The translations under genes were made by a program, and so were the position numbers. A stretch of DNA of 64,000 bases, taken from NCBI GenBank assembly GCA_031213475.1, contig JARUPZ010000025.1:2368077-2432076 (forward strand), written 5' to 3'. Shown in pieces: positions 11,239-23,074 of this stretch (its first letter is position 1; the number at the start of each line of letters is the position of its first letter). Source of the DNA: Nereocystis luetkeana (lineage: Eukaryota > Sar > Phaeophyceae > Laminariales > Laminariaceae). The notes below the pieces were generated by a model. That model was not told where the DNA came from and did not search any database. It worked only from the letters and a program-made list of their open reading frames with translations.

Positions 11239-11530
11239 TAGAACAGCAGTAAGTAGTATTAATGGTATAGGCGTGTTACGCAGCTAGCAAAATTGAAACT
11301 GAAGTGTACCAACTATAATACCAGTCGAAGTCATACCTAGCTCATTATGTCTGATGCCGGCGTATTTTCGTAGTTTCATCATTCTAATTTTGGAATATAT
11401 TAAATTGCTCCACAACATATTTAGTTTTTTTTTTAGAACAAAAGGTGCTGGCGCTGATGATCAGCAGCTATACTTTATTTTTCGTACGTTGAAATGAAAG
11501 TAAGTGCTGCCTGCCACAGCAGTATACCTG

Positions 11531-11531
<1 letters not shown>

Positions 11532-11577
<46 letters not shown>
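11532..11577. repeat. (GT)22 tract at the tail of a LINE fragment
   Basis: About 44 bp of GT directly abuts the inverted LINE 3' end (11,577-11,745). On the minus strand this reads as LINE end followed by an AC tail, the same arrangement as at the other LINE copies. Confidence 0.85.
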
Positions 11578-11578
<1 letters not shown>

Positions 11579-11745
11579 CTGTGTGTGTTCTTCACATTAA
11601 ACCGTTCTTTCTACCCGTCGACATCCAGCACAACCAGTGTCCGTGCCGATTCTCCAATCCTAGGAGAGATACAAGTTCTGTGGTCACAAAGCTACGCCTC
11701 AGGGATTCTACGTTGCCACGTGTGCAGTATGCACTGCAGCCTGCT
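11577..11745 (-). mobile_element. LINE 3'-end fragment
   Basis: The reverse complement matches the end of the LINE at 52,600-52,775, including the 'ggtagaaagaacggttta' core and the AC-rich end. It is 5'-truncated and non-coding. Confidence 0.7.
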
Positions 11746-12424
11746 GTGGTGTGGCCCAAAAATATGTCAGGTGACATATGTCATCAAGCGAGACGAAAAT
11801 CGTGCGCTGTCAACTGATCCTGCTGTGGTGTGGCCAAAAAAGATGTCAGATAGATGACATGTCATCAAGCGAGACGAAAATCGTCCGCTGTCAACTGTCA
11901 ACGATGTAGGCCGAGTGTTCCCCACTAAACCTAGTAGTTTTGGTGTCAGTCAAAGCATATATATATGAGTCACAAGGCAAAGTTGCTGTCGGCCCAGGTA
12001 TAAAAATGCTGTCTTCTAGAATCTTGGTATGACCGGTACGGACGCCATGATGGGTGCCTATCTCACGGGCGGGGTCGATCGACCAGCAGCGAGCGGCACT
12101 AAAATCACCGCCGCCGCCGCCGCGGCCAACACCTCCACCACCACGTATCTCCACCTACCTACCTGCACACAGCCACCAGTAACACAGCGCAAGCACAAAA
12201 ATCATCAGAACAACCACCATGATCATTGAGCTGGCACCGCAACAAAAGTACTTTGAGCTTGGGGCAGGGATGGGAAGAAATCAGAAAAAAACGTCGCCCG
12301 TGTAGTGGTAGCACTTCTCGGAGCTTGTGGGCCTCGGTTCGAGAAGAAAAACGTCTGCGTCGGGCCGGCTCCCTTCGCGCAACCAGCAGTGCGGGAAAGT
12401 CTTCACGAACAACCGCGCCGACCT

Positions 12425-12870
12425 GTTATATTTACCGTCCCGTTCAGCCGGGGAAAACATATTTGCCGTCCATCCCCGTCGAAGAAAAATAAAATTACCG
12501 TCCCGTCCCGCCGTGGGGGAAAATATTTACCGTCCCGCCCCGCCGAGGGGAAAAATATTTACCGTCCCGTCCCACCGAGGGACAAAATATTTACCGTCCC
12601 TTCCCGCTGAGGGGAAAAATATTTACCGTCCCGTCCCGCCGAGGGAAAAAATAATTAACGTCCCGTCCCGCCGGAAGAAAAAAAAAATACCGTCCCGTCC
12701 CGTCTTGAAAATCTGTCCCGTGGTATTTTACCGTCCCGTCCCGTCGAGAATTGTGGACCCGCGGTCACGTCCAGACCCGTCCTGCCAACTATTATGTCTT
12801 CATTTTACCGCCCCGTCCCGTCCCTCTATCATTTTTTCCTCCGACAAACAAGAAAAATCTGTCCCGTCCC
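12425..12870. repeat. GTCCCGTCCC minisatellite, third array
   Basis: About 12 units, each with 'accgtcccgtcccgccgag' or a variant plus an A-rich spacer. It carries a 391-codon open frame that is only the array translated. Confidence 0.85.
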
Positions 12871-12959
12871 GTCCCGCCACGATTCTCAGTCACTGTGATA
12901 AGCTTTGGTATTTTCAGCTGCAAAGATTGTGTTTTTCTAGCTTTTTGGTGCAACTGCAA

Positions 12960-13640
12960 CTACAGCACACAGCAGTGCTGCTCGAGTTCGCAACAGCAAC
13001 AACAGGCGTACGAGTGCTGCTCAAGTCGAGTGTTGCTCCAATGCCGCTGGGTGCTGAGTGCTCGTGTACCCGTGACTGCTTGGCCCCAAGACATGACAAC
13101 ACGCTGTATCCACCACGTACATGGGATTGTTTTTTTAGTATCTCGGTGCGATTCATCTTTTTTTATCGGATCTTTGTATGTAATACCATGTACAAGGTAC
13201 CAGGTATTGCCTTGCGTGTTACTCGTACAATGTCGAGCTCAATCGTGCTCGAGCAGTACGCAGCAGCAAAACAACGGCAACAACAGGCGTACGAGTGCTG
13301 CTCTAGTCGAGTGTTGCTCCAGGGCCGCTGGGTGCTGCTGTTGCTGCTGCCGCTGAGTGCCCGTGTGCCCGTCATTGCTTCGCCACGCCGTGCTCGTGTT
13401 TGTCTCGTGCTCGTTGCGCTTGAGCAGGCGAATGATCGTGGTCCCAGGTCCTTTGTTTTGCGGTGCAATTGGCTTGACACCTACTCATGCTCGTGCGCTT
13501 GAGTCCCGCTCGAGCAGTACGCAGCTGTACAAGAACAGCAACAACAGGCGTACGCGTGCTGCTCGAATCGAGCGTTGCTCGAGTGCTGCTGGATGTTGTT
13601 GTTGTTGCTGCTGCTGCTGCTGCTGCCGCGGAGTGCTCTG
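12960..13640 (+). repeat. ~260-280 bp CAG/CTG-rich tandem repeat, three units
   Basis: 'caacaacaggcgtacg' recurs near 12,998, 13,279 and 13,540, each time followed by 'gtgctgctc' and 'gttgctc' blocks. A (CTG)n run in the third unit (13,600-13,625) is absent from the first. Chance Gln/Cys/Leu-rich open frames follow from this composition. Confidence 0.7.
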
Positions 13641-13989
13641 CTTGGACACAATACGCGAGAACACGCTGTATCCACCACGTCACCAAAGCGTCGGCCGGTA
13701 GCCCGTCCCTCACTGCCGACACATACCGTACACGTTGCTAGAGACCACGTACTACTGTATGCCCTAACGACGCTGTGGCCGTGCACTCAAATGGCGGTCG
13801 ACGGTGAGAAATTATGTGCCGGCGCAAGCCTCGAGGCCGGCGCCAACGCGTCGGCCCTTGGCCCGTCCCTCACTAACGATACAACCATCAATGCCGCAGT
13901 AGTACACAATGAACGACGTATGGTAGTGTTTTTCTAGGTTTCTCGGTGCGAATAATATTTTGTCGGATCTTCTAACCACGTATTGTATT

Positions 13990-14335
13990 GTTTTTTTTTT
14001 TGTTTTTTTTCTATCCCATTCATTATCTTCGCACATCTTCTTCTCTCTCTCCTTCCAACTCGTAACTCAGATCCGGGGTCACATAGCAGGCTCTTCTCCC
14101 CCCTTCCCGCTACGGTACGTGCCTTCATTTTTTATCGCGAGAAGATTTCAGCCTTTTCTTCCCTCGTCGACTCGCATCGAATTGTGCCTACCCACGCTGC
14201 AAGGCGCTCTCAACAATTGAATCCCATTTTTTATTTTTGCAAATAAAGTCAAAGTCCGACCCTCCTAGGGCTCGAACCCAGGACTCAAACAAGTAGAATT
14301 CGAGGTTAACCACTTGAACCACCGGGGCGACCGGC
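13990..14335 (-). mobile_element. tRNA-derived SINE, family A
   Basis: On the minus strand the element begins with a tRNA-like head carrying an A box (tggttcaagtgg) and a B box (gggttcgagcc). A body follows with 'cgatgcgagtcgacgaggga' and 'gtgaccccggatctgagtta'. The end is 'aatgggat' plus an A-rich tail, seen here as a T run at 13,990-14,010. It matches 46,388-46,738 and 52,864-53,219 along its length. It has no coding capacity, so mobility would depend on a LINE. Confidence 0.85.
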
Positions 14336-14460
14336 TTACAGTATAGCGTTGTGTGTTATATATTATTATTGTAGCCGAGTGTTTACTGCCTTTTGTACAA
14401 TGTGCGCGTGCGACGCGGTTTGGTAAAAATCCTGATAACACTACGGTTGTTGCTGCCGCT

Positions 14461-14535
14461 ACTACTACTACTTACTACTGTACTACTCCTACTACGAGTA
14501 CTACTACTACTACTACTACTAAAAAAAAAAATGCG
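14461..14535 (+). repeat. TAC/ACT triplet tract followed by poly(A)
   Basis: Imperfect 'tactac' runs followed by 11 A residues. Confidence 0.85.
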
Positions 14536-14699
14536 GTTTATCTGCTATTATTACTACTGCTGTTGTTGGCACAGGTTGCTGTTCCTGCTGCTACCCTTAC
14601 TTTATTTTTGCCCGTTCCACGCAATTGCTTGTATTATTGCTGCTCCTGTTGTTGCTATTAATAATCATGCTGAAACAATTGTGAAGTATCCAGCTTTTA

Positions 14700-15440
14700 C
14701 AGATCCACCGGAGCATACAGACATCCTGCAGGTCATACAGATCATCCAAATCGTACAGACGGTATCCCGGTTAATATGTACAGATCATTCAGATAACACA
14801 GATTCCACCATAGATCATGCAGATCGTGCAAACCCTATCTCGCTAAAGATGTACAGATCGGACAGATCCCATCCCGGTCAAACTGTACTGATTGTACAGC
14901 TCACACGTATTCCACTCAGATACACACATCTAGGAAAATTGTAATCAGACAGATTCCCACCCAGTTAAACATTATTAGCATGTCATTGAGATAAACCAGA
15001 TCCCACCTGGCATACAAGTGGAAAGGATACGAAACATACCTGTCTCTCCAGGCAAAGTACAAGTTGGAGCTTGTAGATAATCGATCATGCAGATTCTCGG
15101 CATCATGCACACATACATGGCTTTCAGATTATCCCACCTTGCACGCAGGTGCAATGATAAAGACCAAGCAGATCTGACCGCCAAAGAAATAAGTGATACA
15201 TCTACATTTAATAGACCCTGCGGATCGTACAGATCCTTCGGATCATGCGGGCCCACCCACGCAAAGCTATTCATCAGTTACTTAATCACGGCACATGTAT
15301 GTTCGATTAGGGTTAGGGTTAGGTTCATGCAGGTCGTGCAGACCCCACCCAGTACAGGTGTGTTCAGATAATCAATAAGGATCACCTATCCTAAATCGAT
15401 GATACAGATCTCACCCAGGCGATAATTACCTGGATGATGC
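14700..15440 (+). repeat. Degenerate CAGATC-rich tract
   Basis: 'acagatc', 'cagatcat' and 'catgcag' recur every 15-30 bases with no fixed period. A short GGTTAG tract lies at 15,307-15,323. No gene is supported. Confidence 0.5.
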
Positions 15441-17850
15441 ACACCCCTTCAATTACGGGGCTACGCTTTCCTTTAACCAATACAGTAGTCCATGTCTCCT
15501 ACCAGGTATGCGCCAAGACATGCGAGAGCATCGTTGACTAGACCACTCCTCTTCGCTTTTAGCAACAGATCAGTAGACCATGACTCAGTTTTCTCCGAGA
15601 TCAGTTTTATTCAAAACAGAGGTGCAAGGATTTTACCTGCTTATTCTCCCTTTTCAACTTGCGACACCCCCCGGATTTCATGCCACCCACATCCCAAAGG
15701 GGAACCTTGTATTATTATGTATCAGTCTCCGGAAGTACACCTGCCTGAAAATTTGAAATCACAAGTTGCCGACCTGCGAAGTATGTTGTCGTTGACTGTT
15801 CCTTATGAGCGAACAGGGCCCAGGTACAAACTGCTAATTTGATGCTGCTCATGGCAGCTCGTAACATTAAATATTCTCGGTACATAAAACCGTAGTAGTA
15901 GTAGGAGGGTTCGTAAATACTTACTATGTGTCTACGTACGTTTATCAAATTTTCGTAATTTTCCCAATTTTTCTCTTCGTACCAGCACTTTTCGGCAAAA
16001 CACCAAGTATTCGGGCACATCAAGCCCGGCCGGACACATTGGTCCAAGTATCTGCGCGATCCGTACACTCTGGAGCACGTGGCAGGCGCTTGAAGTTTTT
16101 TTCCGGCGGGAGTGGATAAGACGATTTCCCTGGTTTCAGCACGAGAGACCTTATTTTGTCCGTACCTATAGGTAAATTGTTGTCCAGGTCTATGTCTGTT
16201 TACCTCACACCAGGTACAACATAATCACAGATAGATCCCATCGTTCCAACGCTGCCGCCCACACGCCGTGAGTATGCGACACACCCATATGGGCAGTTTT
16301 GCTGAGGCACGTTGTGTTTGTTGGAGCCTGCCGTCCGTATTTCACCATCTGCCTGCCCAGGTACCAGATTTGTTTTTCATACTTTTTCACGTGCAAACCC
16401 AGGCTGGCGTACCTGTATCATCACCTCTCTCCTTGCTGCTTCTTCTGCGTATTATTCCTGTGTGTGATCCAACAATGCCACTGCTCCAGCTGTGCTCGGC
16501 GCAGTACGCCAACTGCAGGAACAGGCAGCATACTATGCGCATACGGCAGATGCGCGCTGCACTCTCAGTGCTACAGCAGTAATGTTTGTTGTTGTCGTCG
16601 GCATTGGCCTATCTATGCATATACATACCCGCAGCTGCTGCTATGATGAGTGTGACCGGCTTTTTTTGCTCCATACCGATCATCTCTGGATCGTGTGCAT
16701 TCACAAGGAATCGGTCGTACGAGCATGGTGTCCAGCGGCATTCGTACGAAACTACGTACAGTAGTTACTGTCCTACACTGCTGACCGATAGGTCCTTGCG
16801 CCAGTTGAAAGAGCACAGCGGCGGTACACGTCCCTTTGTTTCAGTACGCGTATCGTCTGCTGCCGTATCTTATAACCCGGTATTTTACAGCAGTAGCAAA
16901 GCAGTACCGCTGTACATACATACATGCAGTTGTACCTGCACAAGCTACTCTAAACGTTGCTCGGGTCTTGTATTTTTACATTTTTACTTATTTCGTACCA
17001 GTGCATCCACCTCTCTCCTCCGACCTACCTGGTACCTGGTATTATACATATTAATATTTATGCGTACGTACGAGGTATGATTCAATATGATAATAAACGA
17101 GTTGTTGTGTGTGTTTTGTGCCAGGAAGACCGCGGAGTTTGGGCGCGCTTTCACGTGTGGCGTGCGTACATACCTCAATCTTTCACAGTTGCTCCCATCA
17201 CTTGGGACTGAAAGAAAGTATGCTCGAGAAAACACTGTACGTACTTCGTACACTCGCAGCATTTCGGGTTTGTACTGCTGCATGCAGCAGATAAGATACT
17301 GCGAGTGTTTTTTTTATGTATCTCGGGGTTCTGTACTGATGCGGGTACTGCAAGTATACTTGAAGTATTTCGTCGGTTGGTTCGTACGTCGAGTACTCGA
17401 AGTACCAAAATACTCTCGATATTTTAAGTGATACTTAAGAGTATGACCCTATACTTCGACCGTCTGCGCACCGTGTCGACAATTATCAGGCCCATTGTTC
17501 GCCACAAATTACTCGTAGATGGTCCGACGAGTGGGAGTTGGAGCAAATTACTCACGCTGGCGACAAGTCGAATACTTTGAGCACTGGCAGTATTTCGGGA
17601 ATATGTACTGTGAGGAATACGTACTGCGAGTATACTCTCAGTATCTCGAAGTTATGTTTTTTTACCCTGAGCGCGAAGAAAGAAAAAACTGCGGGAATAT
17701 ACTGTGTATGTGCTGGATTTTACTCAGCCGGTCACAACGTATCATGTCTCAACCTCGACCTCGCGCACCTTTTTTGTACGTACGTTTAGGGCGCAAGCAT
17801 TGGACTGATCGCCGCGTCACATCGGCTTAGGTTCAATATCCATTCCCCCG
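15440..17850. other. 2.4 kb without a supported gene
   Basis: Several 60-160 codon frames overlap on both strands without family resemblance. The stretch 17,230-17,700 has degenerate repeats of 'tactgcgagtatac' and 'agtatttcg'. Nothing further is assigned. Confidence 0.4.
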
Positions 17851-18239
17851 TGTACCCTATTTTATGTTGTTGTAGCAATAATGATCCCACACTATTGCCA
17901 CAAAGAGCGGTGCATGGTCTGTCTTCAGAAATCCGTGCGTGTGTTCTTCACCTTATTAATAATGGTGGGTGGACGCAGTTACGGTATGTAGTTCTAAACA
18001 GACAGGTGTGCAGGTATTGCAAACGATGGCGAGTATTTTTCTTGCGCCACTCCCCTAGGCACGTCCCGGAGGGGAAGCTCGTATGTATAATACCAAGTAT
18101 CATACTTGTAATACTGCTGTTGTTTGTGTGCTCCAGGGACATGTTCATAAGTGAGCACAAGGGGGGAGGGGGGGTAGTGGCCTCTGTGACTGCTTTCTTG
18201 GTTATCCGCAGGAAGATAAACACTCGGTGCTCTGTATAG
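17850..18239 (+). CDS. Open frame with one possible membrane helix, unknown
   Basis: A 129-codon frame without an early ATG. The middle has a hydrophobic run, KLVCIIPSIILVILLLFVCS, followed by a Gly-rich patch and a basic end. It could be an exon or chance. No family recognised. Confidence 0.2.
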   Translation: MYPILCCCSNNDPTLLPQRAVHGLSSEIRACVLHLINNGGWTQLRYVVLNRQVCRYCKRWRVFFLRHSPRHVPEGKLVCIIPSIILVILLLFVCSRDMFISEHKGGGGVVASVTAFLVIRRKINTRCSV

Positions 18240-18469
18240 TACCTGGTGTAGTATAGAGTAAGATGCTGGCGTGTGTTACACGTAGATCTACTATGGAAGA
18301 TGGCAATGCGCCACATTTAGCGTCACGTCGCTACTCAATCTGAAGCGTGCACATTACCGGTATAATATATATTGTGCCGGCACGCATCGTGCAATTTATG
18401 TTTTCATTTTATTTACTCCTTATTTCTCAATATTTTACATTACTTTTTTATCGTTGAATCCGTTTTGTT

Positions 18470-18720
18470 CATGTGTTCGTGCTGTTGCTCTCTTGACTTT
18501 GCCTGGAAAGTATAAAGGAAACAAGATGGAGGAAACCGCACGAATCCGAGGGCTTGTACGGTTTATTCATACGCTGCCTGTAGCGGTTTCGTGTGTAGTG
18601 CGTTGTTAGTGGCCCAAGAAAAAGCGTCAAAAACCGTACAAAATCGCTGTTTTGTACCTGGTACGGTTTATTCAGACGGTGCACCGTAGAAAAACAGCAG
18701 TTAGTTGCGTTACTAGACAT
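18470..18720 (-). repeat. Fragment of the composite repeat CE
   Basis: Matches the palindrome-rich central part of CE (27,690-27,890), in inverse orientation and degenerate. Confidence 0.5.
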
Positions 18721-18852
18721 ATATATTATATGAAACTCACGAATATCGCGATATTTTACTTTTTTTAGAGCCAATTATGTGCCTCTCGAGTTTTAGATGA
18801 ACGTCGGGTATAGGCGATCATTATCGCGATACGTGGTCCGCAACACACGAAA

Positions 18853-18884
18853 ATATGCTTGGGGTGTTTTCACCCCAAGCATAT
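18853..18884. other. Perfect 14-bp hairpin with TTTT loop
   Basis: Arms atatgcttggggtg and caccccaagcatat around a four-base loop. No T run follows. It could be a short structured RNA or the remains of an inverted insertion. Confidence 0.8.
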
Positions 18885-18990
18885 ACCTGTGTTCTCTTTT
18901 TGTTGGTAGAGCCGAATTCGGCTGACAAAATTGGAAACAGCCTGTCCCCTCGACTAGGTCATCCGATCATGACCTTGCCAGCAGCAAGGA

Positions 18991-19382
18991 CTACAACAAC
19001 AGCAAGCAGTGGCCGCCACGACTTTTGGTTGAATGAGTACGGCAGTATGGCAGACGGGTGCTCCCTTGGTCGGGCAAGGGCGAATGCCCGGGATGGCCGG
19101 GATCACCGCACCAGCACATCATCCAGTAATCCGGCTGGGCGTCTTTCTGCCGGCGCTGCCCCAAACCCACAGGCCCCCAACACACGCCACGCCCCACCTT
19201 ATCCGGGAACAACAACCGGGTAGCGCCAACCAGGTATTTCGTTGCTGGCGGACACGGCTCAGCACGAGCACGAGGCGCGTCCGCTCTGCGGCCTCGTCTA
19301 TGGCAACAGCCAAGTGGTTTACGCGGGCGCTGTAGCCTGCCGAGCTACCAAGAGAAGCAGCAGCAACAGCTACGTCCTCCAC
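18991..19382 (-). CDS. Possible gag-like remnant
   Basis: Two overlapping minus-strand frames. One contains MMCWCGDPGHPGH, which resembles a retroelement zinc knuckle (Cys-x-Cys, GH, second H) but lacks the standard spacing and final Cys. The other has an ordinary helical-looking stretch. A decayed gag or nucleic-acid-binding exon is possible. Plus-strand frames overlap. Weak. Confidence 0.2.
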
Positions 19383-19740
19383 CCCATCCCATGCTGTATC
19401 CTCCGTGTTTGTTGGTGGACTTGCTGACGACTATTCATTTCACCCATGTTTTACATCACGTTCTACGGGCAAAAAAGCATATATAATATAGAGTTTTATG
19501 CCAAGGGATTTGCTTTTTCGAAATTCGCGACCTTCAATTCGGCGCATAGAGTCGAAATATCACCCTCTCTTGAGTTTTTTATATGTCTACTAGACCTATG
19601 CTAATGGAAACGCGAAGTTCAAAAGTTATTTTTCAAATATATCGCTGTCAAAAAACAGCCGAAAAAATTCTCGTGCCGCCTCTCCTTCTTCTGTGGGAAA
19701 AAAAGAGAAAAATGTTTGATTTCTTCTCTTTTTTCCCCCC

Positions 19741-19984
19741 AACCGTTACGGCTGCAGGCGGCGCAATTTGTGTTTTTCTGGTCGCAAATTGTCAACACGG
19801 TGATCGAAACCAGCTCGTGCCACGATCGACGCTCGATGTCGACATAGACTCAGCCCACGGCCAACCTACTCAGTATCTGGCAAGCCCAACGAATATAGAT
19901 GACGGCCTCGATAATATCAGGTGGATTCCTGGTCTAGGGGCCGAGAGCTTGCCGGCGGCGTCCTACGGTATCCTCCCAAATTGA
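19741..19984 (+). CDS. Protein-like exon cut short by a TIR element
   Basis: The frame reads like a real protein from about 19,760 to 19,980, with an acidic stretch (residues such as TLDVDIDSAHG). Its stop codon TGA is created by the first bases of the TIR element at 19,981. A pyrimidine-rich run ending 'acggctgcag' just inside the frame could be a splice acceptor. A second protein-like frame resumes on the far side of the element (20,384-20,526). The family is not recognised. Confidence 0.35.
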
Positions 19985-20383
19985 ACAGACAAATCTGAAA
20001 AATGGGAACGAAACAAAAAATGAGAACGGACGTTTTTTTTTAGAAAGCAAACCAATTGTGTACAACTCTTAGAAAAAAAGTTGACAGTCCTGTGGGGCTG
20101 TACAGCAGCCTTCGAATGAGCTGTCGCTCAGGCTGGAAGTCCTCAGCATCGCCGCGGTAGCCAGCATCTAGAGAAATCACAATAAATAGAGCCAGCGTAT
20201 ATCGCTTTTTGCGCCCACCCGAAGGAACGAGATGGAGCATGACCGTTCTGACGAGCTCCTCTCACAGGGCTGGCCAAAGGGTTTCGCAGGATCATTTTGG
20301 TTATCTGATACACCACATGGTTCTGGAGACGGCTTGGTTCTCATTTTAGGCTTCGTTCCCATTTTTCCGATTTGTCTGTTCAA
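19981..20383 (-). mobile_element. TIR element T, full copy (403 bp)
   Basis: Inverted ends of about 30 bp, 'gaacagacaaatctgaaaaa' and the following 'tgggaacgaa', with one mismatch between the two ends. The same element lies inverted at 55,353-55,750 and as a partial copy at 60,015-60,157. A frame of about 45 codons ending HNWFAF is conserved between this copy and the 55 kb copy, but this one appears to carry a frameshift upstream of it. No transposase motif, so probably non-autonomous. I could not define the target duplication. Confidence 0.7.
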
Positions 20384-20526
20384 ACCTGAGAAAAAGTACC
20401 AGGTGTATTTTTGGCCATTCGAGACGGATGGAGAAGTTTTGTCTTCTGTTTTGTGCAAACCAGCCGCCAAATGTTTTTTTATCACACGCCTGGTCAGTTC
20501 CCGCCACATGACACCGGCCATGGTGT
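20384..20526 (+). CDS. Possible continuation of the exon at 19,741
   Basis: Protein-like frame starting right after the TIR element, with YQVYFWPFETDGEVLSSVL near the start and a stop at about 20,526. The reading phase across the element is not proven. Confidence 0.25.
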
Positions 20527-20859
20527 GAAGACGGTGACCCTAGGGTAGGTCGGAGCCCCTAACGAGCGCCCTCCGTTCAGAACTCAAGACGCAATCGTTG
20601 GTTGTCTTGATCGATGTCTGTCGAGGACCCGGAATCTCGCTGCTTCGAACCAAGATCTGCCTGAGTTTTTCTCAAGCCGATGTTGGCCCAACATCGGCCC
20701 CAGATTTGCTTTTTGTGGGCTTTTCCAAAAGTTAGGAACTTTTTTTTTTTTAACGTGGCCCATAGGAAGCGTGTTCTGATTTTTTTTGTCGGGTATCTTT
20801 GAAATTCAAACCTTTTATTGCAATTTCGCTGTACCATTGGCATAGATCTTAGTGCCCCG

Positions 20860-21510
20860 AGAAAAATGCCTGAGAACCGTGCGAAAACCGCGGTATAAGT
20901 TCTTTCATACCGTGCACCGTAGAGAAACAGCCGTTTCGTTAGTGCCCCGATTAAAAGCTTTACAACCGTACGAAACCGCGGTTTTGTACGGTTTATATAT
21001 TTTAAAATGTTATACGGTATAAATATAGATATTATACATACGGTGCACCGTAGAGAAAAACGTGTGCTGTATGGGTTTTCCTTCCTACAGGGATTGGAAC
21101 CGCATCGTAGAAAAACCTCTTAAACGGATAACGGACAACCGACCCGAACCGGACCGTGTGATATATTACAAAACCGAACCGTACCGAAAGATTTATGATT
21201 TACTAAAACCGCACCGAACCGCACCATGGGATTTAGCACAAATAAATCCGAACCGCAGCGTAGTATTCACAACATCTGAAAACCGCACAGACCCGCACCG
21301 TAGGGTTTCGGAGTTGTGAAAACCGCACCAAACCGCACCGTAGGATACATCACAAAACCGAACCGCACCGTACGATTTACAACAAAAAAAAACCTCAGGG
21401 AATCAAGCCGTAGGATATCCGATTCTTCTCTAAAACCGCACCGAACCGGACCGTAGGATTTTCGATTTGAAAAAAACGCACCGTTCACGGACGGAAAACG
21501 TAAATATATA
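20860..21510 (-). repeat. Composite repeat CE, truncated inverted copy
   Basis: Reads on the minus strand from a degenerate CE left end (near 21,500, 'cgtccgtgaacggtgcg') through the CGGTGCGGTT array to the palindrome-rich middle. The CAG-rich second half is missing. Confidence 0.55.
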
Positions 21511-22084
21511 TCCCTGATTTTGCCTTGCGTGTATTGCCCATATTACCCTTTTATTGAACACGTAGGCCTCTCCTCCAACGTAGCACAATTGAGCGGGGGT
21601 TGTTTTTTTTCATGGTTCATAACCTAATCGTCATGGTGGGTTGTTTTTGCACCTATTGTAACTCATGATGACTATATTTGTCTACATTACTTTGAAATAT
21701 CCACCTAAACCGTTTTTCGGCGATTTCACCTTCGCTTCTTCTCCAATCAATGTAAAAAAAAAATTTGCACCATTTAGGTGTATTAGATCTGGAGATGTGC
21801 ACGAACGTTCAGTGCAACATTCATGAGCGATCTCCCGCGCTATGCTCTTGACTCTTTCGGATTTTCATACACCGAAATCGATCAATTCTACGGTGTGTGG
21901 AGGCATCGGCTTTCCGGTCGGGGATGTTTTGTTTTTTGCTGGTCGATGTCGCTGTTTTCAGGAGGTATCGATAAGCAAAAAATAGCACCCCTGACATAAT
22001 AGACAGATAACATACCGTTGCCCCTACAGCAGTTACTAGTCGCCCCGTACCCGTGCCTACAGATCGACATTGTTGACCGACAAA

Positions 22085-22410
22085 TGAAAACCGTACCGAA
22101 CCGCACCGTAGCATTTGCGATATTTGAAAAACGCACCGAACCGCACCTTAAGATATACTTCGGAAGTATCACCGCACCGAACCGCGCCGTAGGATTCACA
22201 CTATCGGAAAATCGCGCCGAACCGCACCGTAGCATTGGAAATACAACCGAACTGCACCGAAGCGTTCCCGCCTTTTCAAAACCGCACCGGACCGCACCGA
22301 ACCGCACCGTATGATACATCACAAATCCGAACCGCACGGTAGCATTTACAATACCTGAAAACCGCACGGAACTGCACCGTAAGGTTTCCGATATTCTAAA
22401 ACCGCACAGC
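22085..22410. repeat. CGGTGCGGTT minisatellite array
   Basis: Same units as at 1,605-1,990, mostly in the 'accgaaccgcaccgtag' orientation. The long minus-strand frame here (270 codons, 21,888-22,700) is mainly a translation of this array. Confidence 0.75.
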
Positions 22411-22534
22411 GTGCCATGAAATCCTATGCCACGCCAAGAGAGGCCGTGGAGATGCCGTGGGTATGCCATGGGTGATCCTTGGCCATACCTCGAAATAATC
22501 AAATACCTGGTAGTGTGGAACCCTGGCAGCAGTG

Positions 22535-22700
22535 CACCAGGCCGACTAGAATAGTCTAACATTTCTGCCAAGTATGCTACTCGTGCCGCCATCTTCTGCA
22601 GCTGGTTCGAACGTGGCCTTATTTGTCCCTTTCCCCCTTTCGCGCTTGATCCTCCGTGATTATCTCGTTGTTCCTTTCTCCTCGTTTTTCTTGTCTTCAC
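22535..22700 (+). mobile_element. LINE segment-A fragment
   Basis: 'gcaccaggccgactag', 'gctactcgtgccgcc' and 'cagctggttcgaacgtg' match the LINE 3' untranslated segment at 51,870-51,950, then decay. Confidence 0.45.
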
Positions 22701-23074
22701 GGAAGGAAGGAACCTTGTCGCGTGGGTGGATGGCGAGCCCGTTTTGCTTTTTTCATGCTGTCTGAGAAAATATGTTTATGCATAAGACGGCCAATATCGT
22801 CCTAGTGTACATGCCTGATGCCAAGTGTGATTAATCCGATAGTCCACTGAATATATAGAATAGAGTTTGGGCCGCCGTGCTTACACTCCACGCGCACGGA
22901 AACGTCGCGATAGTCAATCCCCTTTTCGGACTATCTATCCAGAAATACACATACCACATTCCCCGGAGCACCAGGGACCAGTGTATGATACGATGCAAGG
23001 TTAGATCAAGAACACCCAGTCTATGATACGACACCAGGTGAAATATTGTTCAGGGGAGACCTCGTCGTTCGTTG

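Larger units (their letters stand above)
11340..12425. repeat. Dispersed unit D, copy 2
   Basis: Second copy of 480-1,305, with a LINE 3' end in inverse orientation and a GT tract inserted between 11,530 and 11,745. It continues into the GTCCCGTCCC minisatellite as copy 1 does. Confidence 0.6.

Noticed and set aside
12327-13502. 391-codon open frame, the longest in the window
   Set aside because: It is the GTCCCGTCCC minisatellite and the following CAG-rich repeat read through. There is no ordinary protein sequence outside repeats.
21888-22700. 270-codon minus-strand frame
   Set aside because: Most of it is the CGGTGCGGTT minisatellite. The remainder has no family likeness.
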